Source of the DNA: Ga0077527 sp964433345
GTDB lineage: Bacteria > Pseudomonadota > Gammaproteobacteria > Burkholderiales > SG8-41
Reading direction: 5' to 3'
NCBI GenBank assembly: GCA_964433345.1
Contig: CAYSQJ010000007.1
Coordinates: 90,178-154,177 of the forward strand
Length of the DNA stretch: 64,000 bases
Positions 34,154 to 43,244 of the stretch are shown piece after piece. The notes beneath the pieces were generated by a model that did no database searches, was not told the origin of the DNA, and was given only the letters and a program-made list of their open reading frames with translations. Position 1 is the stretch's first letter. Each line of letters begins with the position of its first letter. The translations under genes were made by a program, and so were the position numbers.

Positions 34154-37100
34154 TCAGCGCTGTTCGGTCAGCTGGTAAGCCTTTTCCCGGAACAGGCGCA
34201 GGCAGGCCGCGGCGACCTGCGGGTCGTAGAGGCTGCCCGAACCGCGTTCGATTTCAGCCAGTGCCTTGTCCAGACCCAGCGCGGGACGGTAGGGGCGATG
34301 CGTCGCCATCGACTCGACGACGTCAGCGACCGCGGTGATGCGCGCCTCGAGGATGATGTCCTCGCCCTTGAGTCCCTTCGGATAGCCGCTGCCGTCGATG
34401 CGTTCATGGTGCTGCAGGGCGATCTGCGCCACCGGCCAGGGAAACTCGATGTCCTTCAGCACGTCATAGCCGGCCTGGGCATGTGTGCGGATGAGGTCCA
34501 TCTCGACCGGCGACAGCCGTCCCGGCTTGGACAGGATCTCCGTCGGGATCGAAACTTTGCCGACATCGTGCAGGTAGCCGCCCACACGCAGGCCCTCGAT
34601 CCGCTCCTCCGGCAATCCAAGCTCGCGGCCGATCGCAACGGCGATTTCGGCGACGCGTTTCTCGTGTCCGGCGGTGTAGGCATCACGCATCTCGCTCAGC
34701 GTGGTGGCCAGCGCGACCATCTGCATGAAGGCGTGTTCCAGCTGCGTCGAATAGCGGCGGATCTGGTCTTCCGCGACCTTCTTGTCGGAAATGTCCTGCA
34801 TCAGGCCGATCAGTGCGGGTCGCTGCTGGTGCACCGCCTTGGATATGCTGACGCCGACTTCGACCGTGCTGCCGTCCCTGCGCAGGGCCGTGAACGACAG
34901 TGCCAGGCTGTGCGCATCGCTGTTGCCGAATTCGAGCATCCGGGCATCGGTCATTGCCTGGTCGCGCGCAGCGACGGTATCGCGGGGCGTCAGGCCGATC
35001 AACTGCTCGCCGCTGGCATAACCCAGTATCTGTGCCAGCCGCGGATTGGCGTAAACGAAGCGGTCATCCTGGATGATGAAGGCGCCGGCAATGGATTGCT
35101 CGACCAGGGTGCGGAAGCGTTGTTCCGATTCGGCCAGCACTCTGCGCGAGGTTTCGGCTTCCGCGGCAGCGGCGAATTTGTCCAGCGCGAGATTGACCGC
35201 CTCGGCAATTCTCTCGAGCAGGTTGCGGACCTGCTCGTCATGCCATCCGCCGGGTTTTTTCGAGTAAAAGGTCAGTGCGCCCACGGGCTTGCCTAGGCGC
35301 CGTACCGGCAGCGCCGCCGAGCACTGCCAGCCATGAGCCGCGGCGCGTTGCTGCCAGGGGGTGGTGATCGCCGATTTGCCGAATTCGTCGATCCATACCG
35401 CCCGGTTCTCGCGGGCCGCAGTGCCGGTGGGACCGCGACCATGCGGATCGTCGGCATGGATCGTGACCTCGATGCCGTCGAGGTAATCAAGCCCGCTGCC
35501 ATGCGAGGCCGCGGGCCGGATGCGGCCATCGTTATCGGTCAGTCCGATCCAGGCGAGGTCGAGGCCGGCCAGGTCAACGACGATTTCGCAAAGGCGCTGG
35601 AACAGCTCCTGCTCGGTGCGGCAGTGGATCACCGCGGCATTGGCGTCGCCCAGCGCGGCATAGAGCCGGGTCAGGCTGCGGATATGCTGTTCGGCATGCT
35701 TGCGTTCGGTGATGTCGGTGGCGGTGCCGCGTACTGCCGACACCTTGCCGCCGGCATCGCGGATCGCTTCGCCATGGGCAAGTATCCAGCGCCTCTCTCC
35801 ATCCGTGGTGACGCATTCCAGTTCCAGTTCGTAGGGTATGCCCTCGCCGATGGTGCGGGTCAGGGCGAGGTTCAGCCGCTCCCAGCTCTCCGCACCGAAC
35901 AACTGGGCCTGCCGGTTGAAGGATGGCGGCGGTTCGCGTGGATCGAGGCCGAACATTCGGTACAGTTCCTCGGTCCAGGTGACGGTGCCGGTGGCGACCT
36001 CGAGCTGCCAGCTGCCCATGCGGGCGATGCGTTGCGCCTCCTGCAGTTCCGTCTGTTGGCGCTGCAGGGTTGAATTCAGTGCCTTCAGTTCGGTGATGTC
36101 GGTGGAGATGCCGCAGAGGCCCCAGAGGCTGCTGCGTTCGGCGTCGGCGTAGATCGGTGTCTTGACCTCGAGATAGGTGCGCAGGCCGTGACCGGGAACG
36201 TCGAGGGTGATTTCCTCGCGCGTGTTTTTTCCGGTGAACACGCGACGGTCGATGGCACGCAGCTGTTCGGCGGCTTCCTTCGGAAATAACTGATCGTCGT
36301 CCATGCCCGGAAGATTCTCGGCCCTTACTCTGAATAGCTCCAAGGTGGGCTTGTTGGCATAGACATAGCGCGACTGTGTGTCCTTGAGGTAGACATAAGA
36401 AGACATGCTGTCCATCGCGTCGCGCAGGTGCTGCGATTCGGCAAAGGCGTTCCGCAACTGCAGATCAGCCAGCTTGCTTTCGGTGATGTCGGAGTTCGTG
36501 CCGATCATGCGCAGCGGCTTACCGTCGCTGTCGCTCTCGACGACCATGCCGCGATCACGGATCCACTTGTAGCTGCCGTCCTTGCAGCGGACACGGTATT
36601 CGATGTCGTAGGTTGGTGCACGACCTTCCAGGTAGTCTTTCACCGCGGTCATCACCGATTCGAGGTCCTCCGGGTGTACACGGTCTGACCATTCATCGAG
36701 GTTGTTGCCGACTTCGTGCTCAGCGTGGCCTCGAATTTCTTTCCAGTGTCTCGAAAAAAACATCGTGCCGTCGCGCACATTCCAGTCCCAGACTCCGAGG
36801 TCGGAACCTTCCAGCGCGAATTTCCAGCGGTACTCGCTTTCGCGCAGCATCCGGTCCTTGTCGAGGATGTCGGCGGACAGCTGTCTTGCCAACGCCTCGG
36901 CACGCTGCCGGGTGCCGGTGATCGACAGCAGCAGCCAGAACAGCAGGCTGCTGATCGTGGCGCCGCCGGCAAGTGTGAGCCAGGCCGTGGCAAAACTGTA
37001 GGGGCTGAGGGTGCCGCTGCGGTCCAGCGCCAGCAGCCAGGTGTGGCCGTTGAAAGTGATCAGCCGGTGATGGTGGAGCGGAGATTCACTGTGCGTAATT

Positions 37101-37957
37101 TCGGCATGAGCAGTGCCGAACAGCAGGTTCTCCTGCGTCGGGTTTTCGCCATCATAGAGGGCGAGCTGCCAGTCCCGGCCGAGCTGGTTTTGCCAGGCAC
37201 TTAGCGCGGACGCTATCAGGTCGCTCATACGGAAGGGGCTGTAGGTCCAGCCCATCAGTGCCTCGCGCCGCTGTTTCAAGGTTTCCGTGGTTCTGCCGGG
37301 AAGGTAGACCGGGAAGTACATCAGGGTGCCAGCCTGCACATCGGTGCCGCTTTCCTGCACCAGCTGGACCCTGCCGGAGAGTACTGCCTCTCCGGTATCC
37401 CGGGCCTCGGCCATGGCTCGCCGGCGCACCGGCTCCGAGTACATGTCGTAACCGAAGGCGCGCAGATTGCGGTCGATAAAGGGTTCGAGGTAGATGATGG
37501 CGCTGTAGATCTCGCGCTCGCCGGACGGCGTGACCGAGTACTGCGGGAAACCTTCGGCGCGGACACGGGCGACATGGGCTTCCAGCTGATCGGCTGCGAT
37601 CAGTTCGGTGTAGCCGATGCCCTGGACACCGGGTACGACGACTTCGGGTCTCAGGGTTTCGACCCAGGTCTTCCAGGCATTGCGATCGACATTGCCGGAC
37701 ACCGCGAACAGGCCGGCCGCGCCACGCAGTACCAGTTCATGCGATTCGAGCCGTTCGACAATTTTCAGCGCGATCTGGTCGGCGGCATGGCCTGAACGGG
37801 CCGATTCGTCCTCGACAATTTCCTTGCGCACCAGTCCGGCTGCAATGAAGCTGATCAGCAGTCCGACAACGAGCACGGACCATGCGGTAAGTCTGGATTT
37901 TCGGGGGGGTGCCGGACTCAGGTTGGGTTCTGAATCGGGCTGTGGCTTGCCGGGCAT
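34154..37957 (-). CDS. CHASE-PAS-GAF-PAS-HD-GYP cyclic-di-GMP phosphodiesterase sensor
   Basis: A 1267-residue membrane receptor. A helix at 25-43 and another at 323-346 enclose a periplasmic CHASE domain (about 70-300). Four PAS domains follow roughly at 375-490, 505-625, 640-765 and 950-1065, with a GAF domain at about 775-930. The HD-GYP output domain (about 1080-1260) is intact: HDVGK and HHERIDGSGYPKGLKGEDI are both present. It should therefore hydrolyse c-di-GMP in response to an extracytoplasmic ligand plus cytoplasmic cues. There is no GGDEF domain and no partner regulator next to it. Confidence 0.93.
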   Translation of the reverse strand: MPGKPQPDSEPNLSPAPPRKSRLTAWSVLVVGLLISFIAAGLVRKEIVEDESARSGHAADQIALKIVERLESHELVLRGAAGLFAVSGNVDRNAWKTWVETLRPEVVVPGVQGIGYTELIAADQLEAHVARVRAEGFPQYSVTPSGEREIYSAIIYLEPFIDRNLRAFGYDMYSEPVRRRAMAEARDTGEAVLSGRVQLVQESGTDVQAGTLMYFPVYLPGRTTETLKQRREALMGWTYSPFRMSDLIASALSAWQNQLGRDWQLALYDGENPTQENLLFGTAHAEITHSESPLHHHRLITFNGHTWLLALDRSGTLSPYSFATAWLTLAGGATISSLLFWLLLSITGTRQRAEALARQLSADILDKDRMLRESEYRWKFALEGSDLGVWDWNVRDGTMFFSRHWKEIRGHAEHEVGNNLDEWSDRVHPEDLESVMTAVKDYLEGRAPTYDIEYRVRCKDGSYKWIRDRGMVVESDSDGKPLRMIGTNSDITESKLADLQLRNAFAESQHLRDAMDSMSSYVYLKDTQSRYVYANKPTLELFRVRAENLPGMDDDQLFPKEAAEQLRAIDRRVFTGKNTREEITLDVPGHGLRTYLEVKTPIYADAERSSLWGLCGISTDITELKALNSTLQRQQTELQEAQRIARMGSWQLEVATGTVTWTEELYRMFGLDPREPPPSFNRQAQLFGAESWERLNLALTRTIGEGIPYELELECVTTDGERRWILAHGEAIRDAGGKVSAVRGTATDITERKHAEQHIRSLTRLYAALGDANAAVIHCRTEQELFQRLCEIVVDLAGLDLAWIGLTDNDGRIRPAASHGSGLDYLDGIEVTIHADDPHGRGPTGTAARENRAVWIDEFGKSAITTPWQQRAAAHGWQCSAALPVRRLGKPVGALTFYSKKPGGWHDEQVRNLLERIAEAVNLALDKFAAAAEAETSRRVLAESEQRFRTLVEQSIAGAFIIQDDRFVYANPRLAQILGYASGEQLIGLTPRDTVAARDQAMTDARMLEFGNSDAHSLALSFTALRRDGSTVEVGVSISKAVHQQRPALIGLMQDISDKKVAEDQIRRYSTQLEHAFMQMVALATTLSEMRDAYTAGHEKRVAEIAVAIGRELGLPEERIEGLRVGGYLHDVGKVSIPTEILSKPGRLSPVEMDLIRTHAQAGYDVLKDIEFPWPVAQIALQHHERIDGSGYPKGLKGEDIILEARITAVADVVESMATHRPYRPALGLDKALAEIERGSGSLYDPQVAAACLRLFREKAYQLTEQR

Positions 37958-37994
37958 GTTTCGACTCTAGGCGAGCCGGGCTGAAGCTGCAAGG

Positions 37995-38029
37995 GCATGA
38001 TGGCCGGTGCCGGCGACCGGCCATCATGC
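37995..38029 (-). terminator. 13-bp hairpin after the Bug gene
   Basis: GCATGATGGCCGG pairs perfectly with CCGGCCATCATGC around TGCCGGCGA. It lies just after the stop of the Bug gene at 38041 and before the sensor gene. There is no T-run, so it may slow or stabilise rather than terminate. Confidence 0.5.
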
Positions 38030-38040
38030 GGATGCGGCGT

Positions 38041-39024
38041 TCAATCGAGCTTGATATCCGCAGTCTTGATGATCTTGGCGATCAGCGCGCGGTCGTCAGC
38101 CATGAATTTGCCGAAAGCCTCCGGAGACTGGGTGCGCACGTCGAAGCCGACGGCGGTCAGCCGGTCCTTGAGGTCGGTGTTGGTCACCGCGTTGACGATC
38201 TCGCGATTCAGGCTGTTGATCGCCGCGCGCGGCGCACCGCTGCGGGTGACGATGCCGAACCAGGTGCCGGCCTCGAAATCCTTCAGTCCCGCCTCGCCGG
38301 TGGAGGGAATGTCCGGCCAGTTGGGATGGCGTTTTTCGGCGGCGAAGGCGATGACCTTGGTGCGGCCGGCCTTGGCATGCGGGATCACCGTGGCCGCACC
38401 GGTGATGATCAGGTTGACCTGTCCGCCGAGCACGGCATTCATCGCCGGTCCCGAACCCTTGAAGGGCACGTGCAGCAGCTTGATGCCGGCGAGGTTCTCC
38501 AGCAGTGCGCCGCCGAGGTGGTTGGTCGACGCGGTGCCCGGCGTGCCGTAAGTCAGCGTGCCGGGCTTGGCCTTGGCGTGGGCGATCATGTCCTTCAGGG
38601 TGCTGAAGGGCATCGACGGGTGGGCGGCGATCACGTACGGGAAATAGACCACCTGTGTCACCGGCGCGAGGTCGCGCACGGTGTCATAGGGCAGTTTCTT
38701 GACCACGTGGGGATTGATCGACATCGTGGTCTGGGTGATCAGGCCGATGGTGTAGCCGTCGGGTGCCGATTTCGCCATCAGGTCCGCCCCGATGATGGTG
38801 CTTGCGCCGCCGCGGTTGTCGACGACGAACTGCTGGCCGAAGCGGGTGCTGATCTTGTCGGCGATGCCGCGGGCGACGAGGTCGGTGGTGCCGCCGGGCG
38901 GATAGGGCACGATGAAGCGAACCGGCCGCGTCGGATAGGCATCGGCGGAAAAGGCGGGCAGGGCGGCGAAGCCCTGCAATGCGGCGGCCAGAAGGCCGTA
39001 GCTCAATGCGATCTTGGTATTCAT
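38041..39024 (-). CDS. Bug/TctC-family periplasmic binding protein
   Basis: Tripartite-tricarboxylate-transporter-type binding protein of 327 residues, exported by the signal MNTKIALSYGLLAAALQGFA. The mature part starts AYPTRPVRFIVPYPPGGTTD, the family signature, followed by GADLMAKSAPDGYTIG near residue 85 and FEAGTWFGIVTRSGAP near 250. It would bind a carboxylated compound in the periplasm. No TctA or TctB membrane gene is in the window, so it may be an orphan receptor. The ModA-like gene lies 19 bases upstream. Confidence 0.92.
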   Translation of the reverse strand: MNTKIALSYGLLAAALQGFAALPAFSADAYPTRPVRFIVPYPPGGTTDLVARGIADKISTRFGQQFVVDNRGGASTIIGADLMAKSAPDGYTIGLITQTTMSINPHVVKKLPYDTVRDLAPVTQVVYFPYVIAAHPSMPFSTLKDMIAHAKAKPGTLTYGTPGTASTNHLGGALLENLAGIKLLHVPFKGSGPAMNAVLGGQVNLIITGAATVIPHAKAGRTKVIAFAAEKRHPNWPDIPSTGEAGLKDFEAGTWFGIVTRSGAPRAAINSLNREIVNAVTNTDLKDRLTAVGFDVRTQSPEAFGKFMADDRALIAKIIKTADIKLD

Positions 39025-39043
39025 GTGGTGTCTCCTCGAGGGA

Positions 39044-39742
39044 TTAGGATTGTAAGGCCTGTTCCAGTCCCTTGCTGGCATACAGGGCGCGGTGCTCCGG
39101 TGAAGCAAAAAAGTCCAGCATGGCCCGTGCTGCCGCGGCATGCGCGGAAGCGGCGACCACGCCGCTGGATGTTTCAAGAATTTTCTGCACGGCGTCAGGG
39201 ATCGGACCAAGCAGTTCGAGGCCGTCCACCGCCAGCAGTTCCGGAAGCTGCTGCAGGGCGATGTCGGCCTCGCCGGCGACGACCACGGTGCCGATGTAGC
39301 CACCGGGACGGGTCACGGTTTTGGGTTTCATCTGTTCCGCGATACCGAGTTTTTCAAAAAGCACGGGGATGTACATGCCGCTCGCGCCGTGCACGGTGTG
39401 GGCCACCGATTTTGCCGCGAGCAGTGACTGGCGGAAGGCGTCGACGCTGCCGATGTCGGGTTTCGGAAAACCGCGGCGCACGCCGACACCGACGCGGGCG
39501 CTGGCGAAGGGCCGGCGGCTCGAATCGATGACGATGCCGGCTTCGGCGAGTTCCTTCACCACGCTGCTGCCGAGGATCACCGCGTCGCCGCTCTCGCCGG
39601 CACGGATGCGGCCGACCATGGCTTTTGCCGAGTCGGCGGTCATGGTCACGGTGTTTCCAGTGGCCTTTTCATACGCCGGTGCCAGGGCGTCGAGTACGGT
39701 TCGGGTACTGTTGGAAGTGAGAATTTTCAGGGTGATTCCCAT
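39044..39742 (-). CDS. ModA-like substrate-binding domain protein, no signal peptide
   Basis: A 232-residue protein of the molybdate/sulfate-binding superfamily: LKILTSNSTRTVLDALAPAY near the start, ADSAKAMVGRIRAGESGDAV near 38, and SGVVAASAHAAAARAMLDFF near the end, the usual ModA layout. No signal peptide is seen, so it may be cytoplasmic or use an unusual route. It has an AAGGA site before ATG and sits 19 bases before a Bug gene. There is no ABC transporter nearby. Ligand unknown. Confidence 0.82.
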   Translation of the reverse strand: MGITLKILTSNSTRTVLDALAPAYEKATGNTVTMTADSAKAMVGRIRAGESGDAVILGSSVVKELAEAGIVIDSSRRPFASARVGVGVRRGFPKPDIGSVDAFRQSLLAAKSVAHTVHGASGMYIPVLFEKLGIAEQMKPKTVTRPGGYIGTVVVAGEADIALQQLPELLAVDGLELLGPIPDAVQKILETSSGVVAASAHAAAARAMLDFFASPEHRALYASKGLEQALQS

Positions 39743-39805
39743 GAGCATTCCTTGGAGTCAGACAGTCAGCGCGACACAGGGCATCAGCATTCAAGGTCCG
39801 GTGTT

Positions 39806-39875
39806 GTAGCCCGGATGAAGCGCAGCGCAATCCGGGGAAGGATGCTCCACATCCCCCGGATTTCATCCGGGCTAC
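39806..39875. repeat. GTAGCCCGGAT-family inverted repeat
   Basis: GTAGCCCGGATGAA and TTTCATCCGGGCTAC are arms of a hairpin, with GCAATCCGGGG and CCCCCGGAT in between as an inner stem. This palindrome family is widespread in proteobacterial genomes. It occupies most of the gap between the ModA-like and thiolase-like genes. Confidence 0.85.
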
Positions 39876-39888
39876 GGTTTGTTCCAGC

Positions 39889-41046
39889 TTACAGCGCGTT
39901 CTCGGACCCAAAGATGACCGTGCACTGGCTGGACATCACGCCGCCATTGCCGTGTGCCAAGGCAATGTCACAGCTCTTGACCTGGCGCTCGCCGCATTCG
40001 CCGCGCACCTGGCGGATGGCCTCGATCATCACCAGCAGGCCGTACATGCCGGGGTGGCAGTACGACAGACCGCCGCCCGAGGTGTTGACCGCGAGCTTGC
40101 CACCGGGGGCGATGCCGCCACCGGCGACGAAACGGCCGCCTTCGCCTTTCGGAACGAAACCGAGGTCCTCAAGGAACAGAATGGGCGTGATGGTGAAGGC
40201 GTCATAGAGCGACAGCATCTTCACGTCCTTGGGTGTGACGCCGGCCATCTTGAAGGCCTGCGGGCCGGAGATCGCCGCACCGGTGACGGTGAAGTCGGGC
40301 ATGCTGGAAATATTGGCATGCGACAGGGTTTCGCCGACGCCGAGCACGTAGACCGGTTTTTTCTTGAGGGTCTTGGCTTTGGCGGCCGAGGTCAGCACGA
40401 TGGCACCGCCGCCGTCGACCACCAGGCAGCAGTCGCGCACGGTGAACGGGTAGGACACCATGCGCGCGTTGAGCGCCTGCTCGATGGTCAGCGGTTCCTT
40501 CTCCCAAGCCTTGGGATTCATCAGCGCCCATTTGCGCGCGGCCACTGCCACTTCGGCGAGGTGTTCGCGGGTGGTGCCGTACTGGTGCATGTGACGTGCC
40601 GCTGCCATGGCGTAGGCGCTGATCGGCAGGATCGGCCGGTACGGCGATTCGTAGGGATTGAATTCACGCGGGCTGGCCGCGGCGCGCGACACCGAGCGCT
40701 GGGTGCTGCCGTAGGCGATCACCGCGACTTCGCACAGCCCGAGCTGGATCGCCATCTGTGCATGGGCGACGTGGGTCATGAAGGACGAGCCGCCGATCTG
40801 GGTGCCGTCAAAAACCCTGGGCTTGATGCCGAGGTATTCGGCCAGCGACATCGGGCCCATGCGCACCTGGGTCGCTGCGACATAGAGACCGTCGACGTCC
40901 TTCAGGGGCAGGCCGCAGTCGTCCAGCGCGCGCAGGGTTGCCTGCGCCATCAGGTCCACGGGGGAGGTGTGCGGGGCGACCTGCCCCAGGTCGGATTCGG
41001 CGGCGCCGACCACGGCGATGCTGCCGCGCTTGAGCATGTTCGTCAT
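39889..41046 (-). CDS. Thiolase-fold protein lacking the catalytic cysteines
   Basis: A 385-residue protein of the SCP2/lipid-transfer thiolase group. The opening IAVVGAAESDLGQVAPHTSP is the family start. At the place of the nucleophilic cysteine stands IGGSSFMTHVAHAQMAI, with no cysteine. The histidine motif survives as SYCHPGMYGLL, but the second catalytic cysteine region reads AHGNGGVMSSQ. It overlaps the OB-fold gene upstream by four bases (ATGA). Such pairs are typical of steroid or aryl-acid aldolase/thiolase complexes, so a role as an aldolase or scaffold is possible. Confidence 0.85.
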   Translation of the reverse strand: MTNMLKRGSIAVVGAAESDLGQVAPHTSPVDLMAQATLRALDDCGLPLKDVDGLYVAATQVRMGPMSLAEYLGIKPRVFDGTQIGGSSFMTHVAHAQMAIQLGLCEVAVIAYGSTQRSVSRAAASPREFNPYESPYRPILPISAYAMAAARHMHQYGTTREHLAEVAVAARKWALMNPKAWEKEPLTIEQALNARMVSYPFTVRDCCLVVDGGGAIVLTSAAKAKTLKKKPVYVLGVGETLSHANISSMPDFTVTGAAISGPQAFKMAGVTPKDVKMLSLYDAFTITPILFLEDLGFVPKGEGGRFVAGGGIAPGGKLAVNTSGGGLSYCHPGMYGLLVMIEAIRQVRGECGERQVKSCDIALAHGNGGVMSSQCTVIFGSENAL

Positions 41047-41432
41047 TTCGTGTCTCCCGCGGGGGTGAATATAGGATAGGGCAGGGTCTTGTCGTCGCCG
41101 GGGTGGACCTTGAACTTCACGCGCATGCCGATCTTCACCTGCATCGGATCGATGTCTTCGACCCGGCTCATCAGGCGGTAGCCTTCATCCATGTCGATCA
41201 TCGCGACATTGAGCGGCGCTTCGCCCTTGTAGTGAACCACAGTGGTCGTGTAGACCGTGCCGAGGCCTTTCGAGACCCGCCATTCAATATTGCTGCTACC
41301 GCTGCCCGGCGCCACCGTGCGTGGGTAGAAGAACGGCTTGTTGTCGTCCTTGCACACCTGGTAGGCGAGTTCGCCCTTTTTCAGATGCTCGACATAAGTG
41401 CCGAGCGGGGATTGCTTCATCAGGTCAGTCAT
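41043..41432 (-). CDS. OB-fold (DUF35-type) acyl-CoA partner protein with degenerate zinc ribbon
   Basis: A 129-residue partner of the thiolase-like protein. The OB domain shows GLGTVYTTTVVHYKGEAPLN and GMRVKFKVHPGD. The N-terminal rubredoxin-like ribbon normally has four cysteines; only C27 (AYQVCKDDNKPFFYPR) remains, so zinc is probably not bound. It is translationally coupled to the thiolase-like gene. An AT-rich motif lies 24 bases before the ATG. Confidence 0.85.
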   Translation of the reverse strand: MTDLMKQSPLGTYVEHLKKGELAYQVCKDDNKPFFYPRTVAPGSGSSNIEWRVSKGLGTVYTTTVVHYKGEAPLNVAMIDMDEGYRLMSRVEDIDPMQVKIGMRVKFKVHPGDDKTLPYPIFTPAGDTK

Positions 41433-41454
41433 CTGCTGCTCCTTCTCACGTAAT

Positions 41455-41614
41455 GCAAAAATATCAATAAAATCAAATACTTAATAAAACCCGTCATTCC
41501 GGCGAACGCCGGAATCCACCAACGAACCTTGGCAAATTCCTGGATTCCGGCTTGCGCCGGAATGACGATTCGCCTCTGGTTTTTTCTCTGTGCCCTCTGC
41601 GGCTAAGCCTTTTT
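41455..41614 (-). repeat. Composite intergenic element, copy 2
   Basis: Reverse complement of the 25531-25710 arrangement: AT-rich motif TAAGTATTTG plus ATTTTATTGATATTTTT (41457-41483, minus strand), CATTCCGG inverted repeat (41492-41567), and a CACAGAG arm (41579-41612). The arm carries the stop codon of the AMP-dependent ligase gene. Confidence 0.88.
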
Positions 41615-43240
41615 TGTTTCTTCCAAACCAAAATCAATCAGCGCCTGCGCGCGCAGCTTGTTCTTCTGCACTTTCGCGCTGCCGGTCATGCCGATGTGTT
41701 CGAAGCTGTCGACGATCTTCAGGTAGCGCGGCACGCGGAAATTGGCGAGGCGTTCCCTGCTCCAGGCGATCAGTTCCTCCGGCGTCGCGGTCCCGCCTTC
41801 GTTGAGGATCACGTACGCCGCCGGTACTTCGATCAGCCGCGGATCGGGTACGCCGATGACCTGGGCCTGCTTGATGGCCGGATGCCGGTGCAGCACGTCC
41901 TCCACTTCCGCCGGCGCGACATTCTCGCCGCCGACGCGGAACACGTCCTTGATGCGGGTGATGAATTTGAGCCGGCCGTCGTCATCCATGATGCCGAGGT
42001 CGCCGGTATGCAGCCAGCCTTCGGCGTCGATCGCCTTCGCGGTCTGCTCCGGCATCTTGTAATAACCCTGCATCACGCTCCAGCCGCGGACCAGGATCTC
42101 GCCGTTTTTTCCGGGTGGCTGCACGGCGCCGTTCCCGGGATCGACCAGCTTCACTTCGACGTCGTCGAGGATGTGCGCCCAGCCCGCGATGCGTTTCTCG
42201 AGGTCATCGTCGTGGCGCGACATGCAGACATTGGGCGAGGCTTCCGACAGGCCGTAGGCTTGGACCAGCCCCTTCATGCCCATCTGTTCGACAACCCGGC
42301 GCGAGACCTCGGGGCCGCAGGACACCCAGCCGTTGCGCAGCTTCAGCGGGTACTGCGCGAACTTGGGATGGTTCAGCATCATCAGGAACATGGTGTCATT
42401 GCCCGAGGTGTGCGTGCATTCCTCGCTCCACATCGTCGACAGCGCTTCCTCCGGTTCGAAGGTCGGCGAGGACAGCAGGCAGGAGCCGGTGGTCAGTGCC
42501 GCGAGCAGCGACAGCGTGGTGCCGGCGACATGGTAGTACGGCCGCGCGCTGTAGTAGCGGTCGCCGGCCTTCAGGTTGAAGCGCGTGGCGACATAGGCCG
42601 CATTGCGCAGCATGTTGTCGTGGCTGAGCATGACACCCTTCGGGTACGAGGTCGTGCCCGAGGTGAACTGCATCAGCAGGCTGTCGTCAGGCTTCACCTC
42701 GGGCGGATAGGCCTGATCGAAGGTCGCCCCCCTGGCCAGCAGGTCGGCGAAGCCGATGGCGCCGTCCGGCCGGTCCTGGCCCAGAACGACGACGGTCTGC
42801 AGCAGCGGCAGCGCCGGATCGGGCAGCGCGCGGTCCACCGCCGGGCAGATGCCGCGCAGCATCGCGATGAAGTCGATCTTGAGGAAGCAGTCGGTGATGA
42901 ACAGCAGCTTCACGTCGGCCTGCTTCAGGCAGTAGAGCATTTCGTCGGCCTTGAAGCGGGTGTTCACCGGCACGGTCACCGCGCCGATGCTGGCTGCGGC
43001 ATAAAAGAAGATCACCCATTCCAGGGAATTGCCCATGCATACCGCGACATGGTCGCCGCGGCTGATGCCCAGCGCGCGCAGGCCGCAGGCGACTTCGCGC
43101 ACGTTGTCGCGCAGTTCGGCCCAGGTCAGGCGCCGTCCGGCGATGACCAGTGCTTCATCCTGCGCATGCGCCGCCGCGGTCGCGGCCAGCGCTTCGGCGA
43201 GGGTCTGTTTCTTCCAGATGGTTTTCCTGCGTTCCGGCAT
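41603..43240 (-). CDS. AMP-dependent acyl-CoA ligase
   Basis: Activates a carboxylic acid to its CoA thioester using ATP. The 545 residues have the P-loop-like FTSGTTSYPKGVMLSHDNML near residue 175, the YGLSEASPNV motif near 315, the GEILVRGWSVMQGYYKMPEQ block near 365, WLHTGDLG near 393 and the C-terminal lysine in GSAKVQKNKLR. The last residues EETKKA and the stop lie inside a CACAGAG repeat arm, so the C-terminus was altered by the repeat. It follows an ECH gene after 4 bases, in one operon. Substrate not identifiable. Confidence 0.93.
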   Translation of the reverse strand: MPERRKTIWKKQTLAEALAATAAAHAQDEALVIAGRRLTWAELRDNVREVACGLRALGISRGDHVAVCMGNSLEWVIFFYAAASIGAVTVPVNTRFKADEMLYCLKQADVKLLFITDCFLKIDFIAMLRGICPAVDRALPDPALPLLQTVVVLGQDRPDGAIGFADLLARGATFDQAYPPEVKPDDSLLMQFTSGTTSYPKGVMLSHDNMLRNAAYVATRFNLKAGDRYYSARPYYHVAGTTLSLLAALTTGSCLLSSPTFEPEEALSTMWSEECTHTSGNDTMFLMMLNHPKFAQYPLKLRNGWVSCGPEVSRRVVEQMGMKGLVQAYGLSEASPNVCMSRHDDDLEKRIAGWAHILDDVEVKLVDPGNGAVQPPGKNGEILVRGWSVMQGYYKMPEQTAKAIDAEGWLHTGDLGIMDDDGRLKFITRIKDVFRVGGENVAPAEVEDVLHRHPAIKQAQVIGVPDPRLIEVPAAYVILNEGGTATPEELIAWSRERLANFRVPRYLKIVDSFEHIGMTGSAKVQKNKLRAQALIDFGLEETKKA

Positions 43241-43244
43241 CGGT

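Noticed and set aside
34154..37957. GGDEF or histidine-kinase output in the large sensor
   Set aside because: No GGDEF or H-box motif is found; only the HD-GYP domain is intact at the C-terminus.
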